A stretch of 64,000 nt of DNA from Escherichia coli DSM 30083 = JCM 1649 = ATCC 11775 (GTDB lineage Bacteria > Pseudomonadota > Gammaproteobacteria > Enterobacterales > Enterobacteriaceae). The position numbers and the translations under genes are program-made. The notes under the pieces were generated by a model. That model ran no database searches. It was given only the letters and a program-made list of their open reading frames with translations, and was not told the DNA's origin. The stretch covers positions 3,472,001 to 3,536,000 of the forward strand of contig NZ_CP033092.2 in NCBI RefSeq assembly GCF_003697165.2, in the 5' to 3' direction. Positions 38,293 to 48,300 of the stretch are shown piece by piece. Every line of letters starts with the position of its first letter. The stretch's first letter is position 1.

Positions 38293-40167
38293 TCAGGAAA
38301 CCAGCAGCTGGTTCATACGACGAATAAACAGGTTCGGATCTTCCAGCGTGCCGCGTTCTGCCAGCAGCGCCTGATCCAGCAGCAGTTCTACCCACTCGCT
38401 GAACTTCGCTTCATCTTCAGTATCCGCCGCACGTTTCACCAGTACGTGATCCGGGTTCAGTTCGAAGATGTATTTCACTTCTGGCACTTTCTGGCCCGCC
38501 GCAGCGAACAGTTTCGCCATCTGAGTGCTCATTTCGTCCGCGTCGGTCGAAACGATCGCTGGCGTATCGGTCAGACGGTGAGTCAGACGGACATCTTTCA
38601 CGCGCTCGCCGAGCAGGGCTTTCACACGGTCGATGAACGGAGTCAGTGCTTTCTCCGCTTCTTTCGCGCTCTCATCAACTTCGTCAGCCAGTTTTTCCAG
38701 CGACTCGTCAACTTTAGACACAGACTGGAACGGTTTACCGTCGAACTCAGTCAGATAGTTCATCATCCACTCATCGATGCGGTCGGAAAGCAGCAGAACT
38801 TCGATGCCTTTCTTACGCAGCAGTTCCAGGTGCGGGCTGCTCTTCGCTGCCGCGTAACTGTCTGCGGTGATATAGTAGATTTTCTCCTGCCCTTCTTTCA
38901 TGCGGGAAACGTAGTCTTCCAGAGACACGGTCTGCGCAGAAGAATCGGTATGGGTAGAAGCAAAACGCAGCAGTTTGGCGATCGCTTCCTGGTTAGCGAA
39001 ATCTTCCGCCGGACCTTCTTTCAGTACCAGGCCAAACTGTTGCCAGAAGGTCTGGTATTTTTCCGCGTCGTCTTTCGCCAGTTTTTCCAGCATTTGCAGC
39101 ACACGCTTGGTCAGCGCATTGCGCAGGTTACGCGTTACCGTGCTGTCCTGGAGGATTTCACGGGAAACGTTCAGCGGCAGATCGCTGGAGTCAATCAGAC
39201 CACGCACGAAGCGCAGATAGTTCGGCATGAACTGTTCTGCGTCGTCCATGATGAACACACGCTGAACATACAGTTTCAGACCGTGTTTATGATCGCGGTT
39301 CCACATATCCCACGGTGCCTGAGACGGAATGTACAGCAGGCTGGTGTACTCCTGCTTACCTTCAACGCGGTTGTGGCTCCAGGTCAGCGGCTCGTTAAAG
39401 TCGTGGGCGATGTGTTTGTAGAACTCTTTGTACTCTTCATCGGTGATTTCCGACTTGTTACGAGTCCACAGCGCCTGCGCTTTGTTGATTTTCTCCCAGG
39501 AGATAACGGTTTCGCCGTCTTTCTCTTCGCGTTTTTCGATCTCTACCGGCAGCGCGATATGGTCGGAATATTTGCTGATGATGGAACGCACACGCCAGTC
39601 ATCGAGGAACTCGTCTTCGCCTTCACGCAGATGCAGGGTGATTTCAGTACCACGATCTTCTTTAGTGATGTCGGCAACGGTGTATTCACCTTCGCCAGCC
39701 GATTCCCAGAAGACGCCGTTTTCTGGTTTTTCGCCTGCCGCGCGAGTACGCACGGTCACTTTGTCAGCCACGATAAACGCAGAGTAGAAACCAACACCAA
39801 ACTGACCGATCAGCTGGCTGTCTTTCGCCTGGTCAGAACCCAGGGATTCGAGGAATGATTTGGTGCCGGATTTAGCGATAGTCCCCAGATGGTCAATCAC
39901 TTCGTCGCGGGTCATCCCCACGCCGTTATCGGAGATGGTCAGCGTGCGCTTGTCTTTATCGAAAGAGACACGAACGCGTAGTTCACCATCACCTTCGTAC
40001 AGGTCCGGGTTAGAAAGCGCGCGGAAACGCAGCTTGTCCGCCGCATCGGAGGCGTTAGAGATAAGCTCACGCAGGAAGATTTCTTTATTGGAATAGAGAG
40101 AATGGATCATCAGGTGCAGAAGCTGTTTCACTTCTGACTGAAAACCACGAGTTTCTTGTCCTTTCAT
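38293..40167 (-). CDS. htpG: Hsp90-family chaperone HtpG
   Basis: The 624-residue chaperone has a GHKL ATP domain at about 1-215 ([36 protein letters not shown]). The middle domain has the catalytic-Arg region near [11 protein letters not shown], and the C-terminal dimerisation domain ends RRMNQLLVS. It is a heat-shock protein acting with DnaK on client proteins. The upstream sequence carries a sigma-32 promoter and downstream is a strong terminator. The 530-codon open frame on the opposite strand within it is a shadow. Confidence 0.99.
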
Positions 40168-40218
40168 GTAGGTCTACCTCAATAATGCCATTTTAAGGTT
40201 AAAAACAGGATGAGGGAG

Positions 40219-40247
40219 AGATGGGGACAAGGGAGAATAATTTCAAG
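40219..40247 (-). promoter_or_regulatory. Sigma-32 heat-shock promoter of htpG
   Basis: On the minus strand the -35 CTTGAAA (40247-40241) and -10 CCCCATCT (40226-40219) are separated by 14 nt, matching the sigma-32 consensus. It is about 50 nt before the htpG start codon. Confidence 0.9.
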
Positions 40248-40271
40248 CGAGAGCAGGTGATCCTGCTCTCG
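40248..40271 (-). terminator. Palindrome after recR, touching the htpG -35
   Basis: CGAGAGCAGG, a four-base loop and CCTGCTCTCG form a perfect 10-bp stem 5 nt past the recR stop. The next base on the minus strand is the first base of the htpG -35. There is no T-run, so termination is probable but not certain. Confidence 0.6.
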
Positions 40272-40276
40272 TTTGC

Positions 40277-40882
40277 TTAAAAACGAATCTTATGACGCCC
40301 GGCAAGGGAGTGTGACAGCGTGGTGCCATCGACCATTTCCAGTTCGCCGCCAACCGGTACGCCATGAGCGATTCGGCTGGCTTCCACGTCATATTGCGCA
40401 CAAAGCTCGGCAATGTAGTTAGCGGTAGCTTCACCTTCAACCGTGGGGTTGGTGGCGAGGATCACTTCAGTGATTTTTTCCTCTGCCAGACGCTGTTCCA
40501 GACGATCAAGCCCGATATCATCAGGACCGATGCCGTCCAGCGGTGACAGGTGTCCCATCAACACAAAATAACGACCTGAAAACTGCCCCGTCTGCTCAAT
40601 GGCGTAAATGTCCGCCGGACTCTCCACCACGCAGATTTGACCGTTTTCCTGACGACGTGGATTCGAACAGATGTTACAGACTTCCTGTTCGGTGAAGGTG
40701 CGGCAATCGGCGCAGTGACCGATTTCCGACATCGCCCGGGTGAGCGCCTGCGCCAGACGCATCCCGCCGCTACGATCGCGCTGAAGCAGCGTGAACGCCA
40801 TACGCTGCGCCGACTTCGGGCCAACGCCCGGCAGACAGCGCAGTGCTTCCATAAGCTGTGTTAACAGCGGGCTGGTTTGCAT
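40277..40882 (-). CDS. recR: Recombination mediator RecR
   Basis: This 201-residue protein has an N-terminal helix-hairpin-helix (LPGVGPKSAQRMAF), a zinc finger CADC...CNIC (about 57-72), and a Toprim domain (about 80-175: ICVVESPADIYAIEQTG). It acts with RecF and RecO to load RecA at gaps. The start codon overlaps the ybaB stop (TGATG), and the dnaX-ybaB-recR order is a conserved unit. Confidence 0.98.
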   Translation of the reverse strand: MQTSPLLTQLMEALRCLPGVGPKSAQRMAFTLLQRDRSGGMRLAQALTRAMSEIGHCADCRTFTEQEVCNICSNPRRQENGQICVVESPADIYAIEQTGQFSGRYFVLMGHLSPLDGIGPDDIGLDRLEQRLAEEKITEVILATNPTVEGEATANYIAELCAQYDVEASRIAHGVPVGGELEMVDGTTLSHSLAGRHKIRF

Positions 40883-41211
40883 CAGAATGGCATCTTAAAG
40901 CCAGGCGGCAGCTGCATTCCGGAGGATACAGAGGCCATTTTTTCTTTCTGCGTTTCTTCAATACGACGTGCTGCGTCGTTGAATGCTGCAGCCACCAGGT
41001 CTTCCAGCATCTCTTTGTCGTCTTCCAGCAGGCTCGGGTCGATCTCTACGCGACGGCAGTTGTGTGCACCGTTGATGGTCACTTTTACCAGACCTGCGCC
41101 AGATTCGCCGGTGACTTCCAGCTGCGCGATCTCTTCCTGCATTTTCTGCATTTTTTCTTGCATCTGCTGGGCTTGCTTCATCAGGTTACCCAGACCGCCT
41201 TTACCAAACAT
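40882..41211 (-). CDS. ybaB: Nucleoid-associated protein YbaB/EbfC
   Basis: The 109-residue protein has an N-terminal coiled-coil helix ([22 protein letters not shown]) and a small beta sheet ([21 protein letters not shown]), the YbaB/EbfC fold that forms DNA-binding dimers. The start [10 protein letters not shown] was chosen; five codons upstream remain open. It lies 52 nt after dnaX and overlaps recR by one base. Confidence 0.96.
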
Positions 41212-41263
41212 AGGTTTCTCTCTCAATCACGTTAAGGATGACGAACGTAAGCTGTGCTTACGA

Positions 41264-43195
41264 TCAAATGGGGCGGATACTTTCTTCATCCAGCTCCGCA
41301 TCGAAGAATCGACGCAGGGTCTGAATATTATTATCCGCAATAATGGACTCGCGCGCCTGCGCAAGTTTTTCTTCGTATATCGCCTGACGCCATTCCAGCG
41401 GCGTACGCACCGCGGGATTATCATCTTCAACGATAGTCAGTTCAACCGTTGAACCTTTTAACGTGCTCAACGCTTCAGCCAGTTTTTGCTGTGCGCCGCG
41501 GTTGTTCAAATGCCGCTGAGAGGAGCGCAAATGCAGACATACTGCGTTGTCGCTCTCCTCTTTCCAGGCATTTAACGCCACCTGTTCGACCAGTTTTGGT
41601 AGCGAAAGTTGACTCACCTGAGCCGCCCACGGGTCGCGCTCAATGGCTTCTGCCGCCAGCTTCGCCGCCAGTTCCGGCGTTTTTTCATGTTCCAGCGCTT
41701 TTTTCAGCGCCTTCGGCGTGGCGACCACTTCTTTTTGCTGCATCACTGGAGTGGTCGCCTTCCAGCGATACGCTTCTTTTTTGGCTGGCGCTTTTTCCAG
41801 CGCCGATGGCACCGGGCGCGCCTGAACGCGATCGGTGACCGAAGCCAGTCTTTCCAGCGCAGCGTTATTCACCGGCCGCGCGCGGGTAGCGGCTGCCGGT
41901 TCACTCTTTTTTGCTTTGGTTGCTCCCTGCACGCGCTGCAACTGCTGGCGCGCCGCCAGCACCTGGCTGGTGGTTTCCGGGAGCGGTACAGTCGGTGCCT
42001 GCTGCGGCGCTGATTGCGGTTGCGGCGGCACCTGTGTTGGCGTCATTACTGCCGTTGGCGCAACGGGCGCAAAGGACTGGCGTGGCACTTCTGGCTCAGG
42101 CAGAGGCATACGCGGATGGAACGCCAGCGCGCGCAGCAGCGTCATCTCAACACCCATACGGCGGTCTGGCGCATACGGTAATTCTTTGCGACCAATCAAC
42201 AGCGTCTGATAGTAAAGCTGAATATCCGTCGGCGGTATGGTGCGCGCCAGTTCACGCATCCGCAGCTCGATGGCGGCCATGTCGTTGCCAAGTGCAGCAG
42301 GCGAAAGTTGTACCATCGCAATACGATGCAACAGACCGAGCATTTCCACCAGCAACGCTTCCCACTCGATACCACGGGCAGCGGCTTCATTAATCAGCGC
42401 CATTACGCGCTCGCCGTTGGCCTCGACCATCGCTTCAACCAGCGACAGCGCCTGATCGTCGTCAAGCGTACCCAGCATCGCACTGACGGCCTGGGTTGAA
42501 ACCTGGCCGTCACCGCTGGCAATCGCCTGGTCGGTCAGACTTAAGGCATCTCGCAGGCTGCCTTCAGCGGCGCGTGCCAGCAATTGCAGCGCCCGTGGCT
42601 CGTGAGCGATATGTTCTTCGTTGAGGATGTGCTCAAGCTGATGGCGAATTTGCTCGACATCCAGCGCTTTGAGATGAAATTGCAGACAGCGTGACAAAAT
42701 CGTCACCGGCAATTTCTGCGGATCGGTCGTCGCCAGCAGAAACTTGACGTGCTCCGGCGGTTCTTCAAGGGTTTTTAACAGTGCGTTAAAGCTGTGGCGC
42801 GACAGCATATGCACTTCGTCGATCAGATAAACTTTAAAACGACCACGCGCTGGCGCGTACTGGACGTTATCCAGCAGGTCACGAGTGTCTTCAACTTTGG
42901 TGCGCGAGGCGGCGTCGATTTCAATCAGATCGACAAAGCGCCCCTGCTCGATTTCACGACAGTTATCGCACACGCCGCACGGCGTCGCGGTAATGCCAGT
43001 TTCGCAGTTTAGCCCCTTCGCCAGCAGTCGGGCGATAGAGGTTTTTCCGACGCCACGGGTGCCGGAAAAAAGATAAGCATGATGAATACGCCCTAACGAC
43101 AAGCCGTTCGCCAGTGCGGTCAGCACATGTTCCTGGCCGACGACGTCAGCAAAGGTTTGTGGGCGCCATTTTCGGGCTAAGACCTGATAACTCAT
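41264..43195 (-). CDS. dnaX: DNA polymerase III tau subunit
   Basis: The protein has 643 residues. The AAA+ clamp-loader domain has P-loop GTRGVGKT at 45-52, zinc Cys64, Cys73, Cys76 and Cys79, DEVHMLS near 126 and the sensor region TTDPQKLP. A Pro/Gln-rich linker (about 370-430) leads to tau domains IV and V that bind DnaB and the polymerase alpha subunit. Tau ties two or three core polymerases together at the fork. The frameshift at codons 429-430 gives gamma (separate entry). Confidence 0.98.
   Translation of the reverse strand: MSYQVLARKWRPQTFADVVGQEHVLTALANGLSLGRIHHAYLFSGTRGVGKTSIARLLAKGLNCETGITATPCGVCDNCREIEQGRFVDLIEIDAASRTKVEDTRDLLDNVQYAPARGRFKVYLIDEVHMLSRHSFNALLKTLEEPPEHVKFLLATTDPQKLPVTILSRCLQFHLKALDVEQIRHQLEHILNEEHIAHEPRALQLLARAAEGSLRDALSLTDQAIASGDGQVSTQAVSAMLGTLDDDQALSLVEAMVEANGERVMALINEAAARGIEWEALLVEMLGLLHRIAMVQLSPAALGNDMAAIELRMRELARTIPPTDIQLYYQTLLIGRKELPYAPDRRMGVEMTLLRALAFHPRMPLPEPEVPRQSFAPVAPTAVMTPTQVPPQPQSAPQQAPTVPLPETTSQVLAARQQLQRVQGATKAKKSEPAAATRARPVNNAALERLASVTDRVQARPVPSALEKAPAKKEAYRWKATTPVMQQKEVVATPKALKKALEHEKTPELAAKLAAEAIERDPWAAQVSQLSLPKLVEQVALNAWKEESDNAVCLHLRSSQRHLNNRGAQQKLAEALSTLKGSTVELTIVEDDNPAVRTPLEWRQAIYEEKLAQARESIIADNNIQTLRRFFDAELDEESIRPI
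41901..43195 (-). CDS. dnaX: DNA polymerase III gamma subunit by programmed -1 frameshift
   Basis: The slippery heptamer A AAA AAG lies at 41912-41906 on the minus strand. After the -1 slip the next codons are GAG and TGA (41903-41901), giving 431 residues ending in K-K-E. This is the textbook E. coli dnaX frameshift. The G/C-rich sequence downstream (CCGGCAGCCGCTACCCGC) can pair with GCGCGGCCGG further on, as expected for the stimulatory stem. Confidence 0.95.
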
Positions 43196-43323
43196 TGGCA
43201 GGCTCTGAAACGCTGGAAGGTGGATTCACGAAGGGGTAATGCTAACACAGCCCCGTCAGAACGGCGAGGCTGAATGCACATCTTGTGCTGCCCGTAGCGT
43301 GAGCAGCGCAAGACTGACGATAA

Positions 43324-43875
43324 TTAATGGCCCGGGAACGGGACAAGGCTGTAGCTGGTAATGCCCTGTTTTTCGAGACGCTGTTCGCCGCCGAGATCGA
43401 ACAGGTTGATAATGAACGCAGCGTCAGCTACTTCACCACCCAGACGACGGATCAGTTTAACGGTCGCTTCGATAGTGCCGCCGGTTGCCAGCAGATCGTC
43501 CACCACCAGAACTTTATCGCCCGGTTTGATGGCATCAACGTGGATTTCCAGCTGATCGGTGCCGTATTCCAGGTCGTAAGTTTCACTGATGGTTTCACGC
43601 GGCAGTTTGCCCGGTTTACGGACCGGTACAAAGCCAACGCCCAGACCCAGAGCTACCGGAGCGCCAAACAAGAAGCCACGCGCTTCGGTGCCGACCACTT
43701 TGGTAATGCCCGCATTTTTGTAACGCTCAACCAGCAAGTCGATGCTGAGAGCGTAAGCTTTCGGGTCTTCCAGTAAGCTGGTGACATCGCGGAAAAGAAT
43801 GCCGGGTTTTGGGTAGTCCTGAATGCTTTTGATGCTATTTTTGAGATACTCAAGCTGCTGTGCAGTCGCGGTCAT
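43324..43875 (-). CDS. apt: Adenine phosphoribosyltransferase
   Basis: The 183-residue enzyme converts adenine and PRPP to AMP for purine salvage. The PRPP motif [13 protein letters not shown] is near residue 121, ARGFLFG near 66, and [12 protein letters not shown] near 24. The start [12 protein letters not shown] at 43875 was chosen over the 18-codon-longer frame, because it matches the family length. It lies upstream of dnaX on the same strand. Confidence 0.97.
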
Positions 43876-44027
43876 AAGTGTATGCCTGCTTGTTACGGTG
43901 GTACTCACGGCGCGTTTTGAACGTATCAAAAGTAACAGTTGTTTAACCTTTGACCGCCTGCGCCTGTGCTCGAAAACGCCAGAATGTACTGGCTGTACGC
44001 AATAATTGCAACTGCGATTGTTGTGCT

Positions 44028-44405
44028 TCAGTGCTTTTCTTGCTTTTCATCAATCACCGGAATTCGCCACATATAAAAAAGCAAACAGGCGAGAATTACC
44101 AGCAACATGATGCGCACCCACGGCATCTGGACGAACCACAGCGAAATCGTAAACGTAATCAAAATAAGCAAAATCGCCCGTGGTTTTGCGCCGCGCGGCA
44201 TCGCATGATGTTTCTGCCAGAAACGTAGATAGCTGCCAAACCATGAGCGGTACAGCAACCAGGCGTGAAAGCGCGGGGAAGAACGGGCAAAGCACCAGGC
44301 CGCCAGCAGGATAAACGGCGTCGTCGGTAATACCGGTAATACCACGCCCAGCGTACCCAGCACTACCGCCAGCCAGCCAATGATGATTAAAATGATTCGT
44401 TGCAT
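44028..44405 (-). CDS. ybaN: DUF454 inner-membrane protein YbaN
   Basis: The 125-residue protein has two N-terminal hydrophobic segments ([21 protein letters not shown]) and the family motif [25 protein letters not shown] (about 27-51). Two C-terminal segments follow. Function is unknown. It is divergent from priC (70 nt). Confidence 0.93.
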
Positions 44406-44474
44406 ATTGAGTGTTGTCAGCTTACAGAGTGGCTACTTTAGCATAACAATTATCATTTTCATTGAGGTCTTATC

Positions 44475-45002
44475 GTGAAAACCGCCCTGCTGCTGGAAAA
44501 ACTGGAAGGACAGCTCGCTACGCTGCGTCAGCGTTGTGCCCCGGTAGCGCAATTTGCCACGCTAAGCGCCCGTTTTAACAGGCATCTTTTTCAGACTCGT
44601 GCGACAACACTGCAGGCTTGTCTCGATGAGGCGGGCGATAATCTGGCTGCGCTTCGTCATGCCGTTGAGCAACAGCAACTGCCGCAAGTCGCCTGGCTGG
44701 CGGAACATCTGGCGGCGCAACTGGAGGCTATAGCGCGTGAAGCCACAGCCTGGTCGCTACGCGAGTGGGACAGTGCGCCACCGAAAATTGCCCGCTGGCA
44801 GCGTAAACGTATTCAGCATCAGGATTTTGAGCGGCGGCTACGTGAGATGGTTGCCGAACGTAGAGCCCGTCTGGCACGAGCGACCGATCTCGTGGAACAG
44901 CAGACGCTGCATCGTGAAGTGGAAGCCTATGAAGCGCGCCTGGCACGCTGCCGCCATGCGCTGGAAAAAATCGAAAACAGGTTAGCGCGTTTAACCCGCT
45001 AG
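44475..45002 (+). CDS. priC: Primosomal replication protein N'' PriC
   Basis: The 175-residue, Arg/Leu-rich helical protein helps reload DnaB at stalled forks. Conserved basic helices near the C-terminus are visible (RWQRKRIQHQDFERRLREM and RCRHALEKIENRLARL). The length matches E. coli PriC, and rsmS follows after 13 nt. Confidence 0.95.
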   Translation: MKTALLLEKLEGQLATLRQRCAPVAQFATLSARFNRHLFQTRATTLQACLDEAGDNLAALRHAVEQQQLPQVAWLAEHLAAQLEAIAREATAWSLREWDSAPPKIARWQRKRIQHQDFERRLREMVAERRARLARATDLVEQQTLHREVEAYEARLARCRHALEKIENRLARLTR

Positions 45003-45015
45003 CAATGGAGAGAGT

Positions 45016-45177
45016 ATGTCACTGGAAAATGCCCCTGACGATGTCAAACTGGCCGTCGATTTGATTGTGCTACTGGAAGAAAATCAGATCCCAGCCCGCA
45101 CCGTGCTGCGCGCGCTGGATATTGTAAAACGCGATTATGAAAAGAAATTAACGCGCGATGATGAGGCGGAAAAGTGA
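45016..45177 (+). CDS. rsmS: Small regulatory protein RsmS (YbaM)
   Basis: The protein has 53 residues: MSLENAPDDVKLAVDLIVLL, then EENQIPARTVLRALDIVKRDYEKKL. It is acidic and helical. The start ATG follows GGAGAG by 4 nt, and the gene lies 13 nt downstream of priC. The name comes from a pleiotropic regulator of secondary metabolism in Pectobacterium; the role in E. coli is poorly defined. Confidence 0.92.
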   Translation: MSLENAPDDVKLAVDLIVLLEENQIPARTVLRALDIVKRDYEKKLTRDDEAEK

Positions 45178-45186
45178 GAAATAAAT

Positions 45187-45205
45187 GGGGCCGCTAAATG
45201 TCCCC
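45187..45205. repeat. Hairpin with ACATTTAG loop, copy 1
   Basis: GGGG-CCGCTAAATG-TCCCC. A near copy lies at 45359-45380 on the far side of the BIME, so the pair flanks the REP cluster between rsmS and mscK. Confidence 0.5.
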
Positions 45206-45230
45206 TAAGATTGTGGGCAAACGCAAAACT

Positions 45231-45328
45231 GCCTGATGCGCTACGCTTATCAGGCCTACACCGCTCCTGCAATATATTGAATTCTTGCGGTTTCGTAGGC
45301 CGGATAAGGCGGTCACGCCGCATCCGGC
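45231..45328. repeat. BIME between rsmS and mscK
   Basis: The first REP is GCCTGATGCGCTACGCTTAT...GGCCTAC (45231-45259). A facing REP, GTAGGCCGGATAAGGCG...GCCGCATCCGGC, spans 45295-45328. Confidence 0.9.
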
Positions 45329-45358
45329 ATGAACAACGCGCACTTTGTTAGTAATCTC

Positions 45359-45380
45359 GGGGCAACTAAATGTCGCCCCC
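45359..45380 (-). terminator. Hairpin after mscK, copy 2 of the ACATTTAG-loop element
   Basis: On the minus strand GGGGGCGACATTTAGTTGCCCC lies directly after the mscK stop. It has the same loop as the hairpin at 45187-45205. Confidence 0.5.
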
Positions 45381-45388
45381 TTTGGTTA

Positions 45389-48300
45389 TTACCCTACCGC
45401 TGGCGTCGGATCGTCGCCTTTGTAGTCGCGTTTCACTTCCGTCACTTCATCGCCCTTCTCGTTGTGCAGATGCACTTCAAGTTGGTTAAAGGCAATGTTG
45501 ATGTCGTTTTCACGGCACAACTGATCGATAGTACGGTTCAGCTCATCGACAGTACGGCTACGGTCACGCAGTTCACGCACATACAGACGCAGCTCATGAT
45601 CCAACGTGCTGGCACCAAATGCCGTAAAGAAGACTTCCGGCATTGGTTCGTGCATCACCCTTGGGTGCTCAGTCGCCGCCTTCAGCAACACTTTACGCAC
45701 TTTTTCCAGATCGGAGCCATAGGCTACGCCGAGACGGATCACCAGACGCGTAGTCGTGTCAGTTAACGACCAGTTGATCAGACGCTCGGTAACAAACGCT
45801 TTGTTCGGGATAATCACTTCTTTGCGATCGAAATCGGTAATCGTTGTCGCACGAATACGGATCTTGCTGACCGTACCCGAGAAGCTACCAATGGTTACCG
45901 TGTCGCCTATGCGCACCGGACGTTCGAACAGAATGATCAAACCGGAAACGAAGTTACCGAAGATCTCTTGTAAACCAAAACCAAGACCTACGGATAATGC
46001 TGCCGCCAGCCACTGGAGTTTATCCCACGAGACGCCCAGCGATCCGAACACCGTCATCGCACCAACGGCAATAATGATGTAGTTAAGGATGGTAGTAATG
46101 GCATACGACGCGCCCTGGCGCATATTCAGTCGCGAGAGCACCAGCACTTCCAGCAAACCAGGCAGGTTGCGAATCAACGCCCAGGCCACCATTGAGGCGA
46201 TAATCGCAAACAACAGACTGCCCATGGTGACGTTTTTCACCACCGCAGCACCAGCTTCAGTAGCGTTGTAATGCCAGAGCGTAATGCTGTCGAGATAGCT
46301 GAACACGGTGATCAAATCAGACCAAATTGCCCAGAACATGACACCGAACAGCGCAAACATCAGCAACATGGTAATACGCAGCGTCTGCTGGTTAACCTGC
46401 TCCAGCGCAATGGTGGGTTCTTCCGGCGGTTCGGCACCTTCTGCGCCCTCTTTCACCAGATTCTGCCGACGCGCCAGTGCACGACGCCAGGCGATACGCC
46501 GCGCCGCTACGCTTAAGCCGCGCAATACCGTCTGGTACAGCAGGTTCCAGATGATCACCAAATAAACGGTTTCAATCCAACGCCCGGAGAGGCGCAGCGT
46601 GGTGTAGAAGTAACCCGTGGCGGTCAGCACCATCAACGCAATCGGGATAATCGACAGCACGGTAATGGTGACCAGTCGCATGGTGTGCGACTCTTTATCA
46701 CGCCAGCTTTCGCGGCACATCGGCCACACCAGGAAGGCAATCAGCAGCAGGTTGAAGAAAATCATCGCCTGCCCCAGCACATCATCCATCAGATGCAGCG
46801 GGGAGAGTTCTGCCACCACAGACCAGAAATGGATCGGCAGCAACGCGAGGCTGATGCGGACAATTTGCCGACGCCAGTGGCTGGTCTGCTGTTCCGGCAT
46901 ACCAAAGTGACGCACGGCAACACCGTTTTTCTCCAGCACTTTCCAGCACAGGCCAAACACCAGCCAGAAAATCGCCAGTTTTTTGCTGAACGACCACAAT
47001 AACTCGCTGATATTGAGCTGCATAGTCAGCAGAATCAGGCCGACAGCGAGAATAATCAGGCACACCGGCAGTGCGCGGATTAGGTCAATAAGAATCGCTT
47101 TTGGCGTATTGAGCTGGCTATCGTTACGCAGGGAACCTACCGCCGAAGCCAGTTTTTGTTGATATGCTTTCAGCCAGCCTAAACGCCAGTGAATCAGCCC
47201 GGCAATCAACAGCAGCGGCAAACCAGCGAGGAAGGCGATGAATACGGCGGGCCAGGCTTTTTCCCAGTTCACCGTGATTTTCATCGACTTAAATTCATCT
47301 TTCAGCGTTTGCGGGAACGCTTTAATCCAGTCCCAGTCCATCGGGCGGTTACTGTTCACCCAAAAAATTTGCTGCGTCAGGATGGATTTCAGGTTTTTCG
47401 ACACACTCATTAACTGCTGCTGGTTGATTTGCAGGTTAATGGCCATCATCAGCTGGTTACCCAACTGTTTGTTAAGCTGATCCAGCAATTCGCGACGCAT
47501 ATCAACTACTTGCAATAATGCATCGTGAACTTCGCTGTTGACTTCGTTGGTGTGACCTTCTTCCAGTTTGCTGACGAACGCATCGCTCTGGAACAGCGCG
47601 TCACGCTGCTGGTTGACTTCAAACTGTTCGAGACGCAAATCCGCGATGCGGTTGGTCATGTTTTCCAGTTCATCTGCCGAGGGGAGTGTTTGTTGTTGCT
47701 GGTACAGGATACGTGACAACAGCAGACTGCCCTTCAGGACGGCAATCTGCTCTTTAATATTGCGTTCCGATTGCAGCGCCCGCTCCAGCCAGTTTTTGAC
47801 TTTAATGTTTTGCTGCATCAACTGATTACCGTTTTCAGTCGCGGTAATCAGACGCTGACTTAACTGCTGGTTAATTTCCAGTTCCTGCTTCACCAGCGGA
47901 TTAGCCTGAATACGCGCGGCTTCATCCGGGGAGACGGCTTCCTGCGCCGTTTTTTCGGTTAAAGTCAGGCGCTTGCTGTTTACTGCTTCTTGCAACAGCT
48001 GCAACTGGTGCTCCAGACGGGCGCTGTTCGCCGTCACGTAATCCCGTTGCTTTTGCAAGGTATCCTGTAAGACTGTGTTCCCTTCCAGGCTTTTACGCTG
48101 CTGGTCAATCTCGGCATTCAGCAAAGCCTGCTGAGCCTGCATTAACACTTTCTGGCTGGGACGTAAGGCTGTCTCGCCGACATCAGTCCCATCCAGACGA
48201 CTGCGAATTTGTTGCAGCTGCTGCGAAGCGTTATACATCGCATTTTGTACGCGTTCGGGCTGCGTCTGTAACGAAACCAGCTGGCTGTTATAAGACGCCA

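Noticed and set aside
38266..39858. 530-codon open frame on the + strand opposite htpG
   Set aside because: It is wholly antisense to the conserved htpG gene, has no plausible ribosome site and reads as low-complexity Phe/Arg/His-rich protein, the usual shadow of a strongly codon-biased gene.
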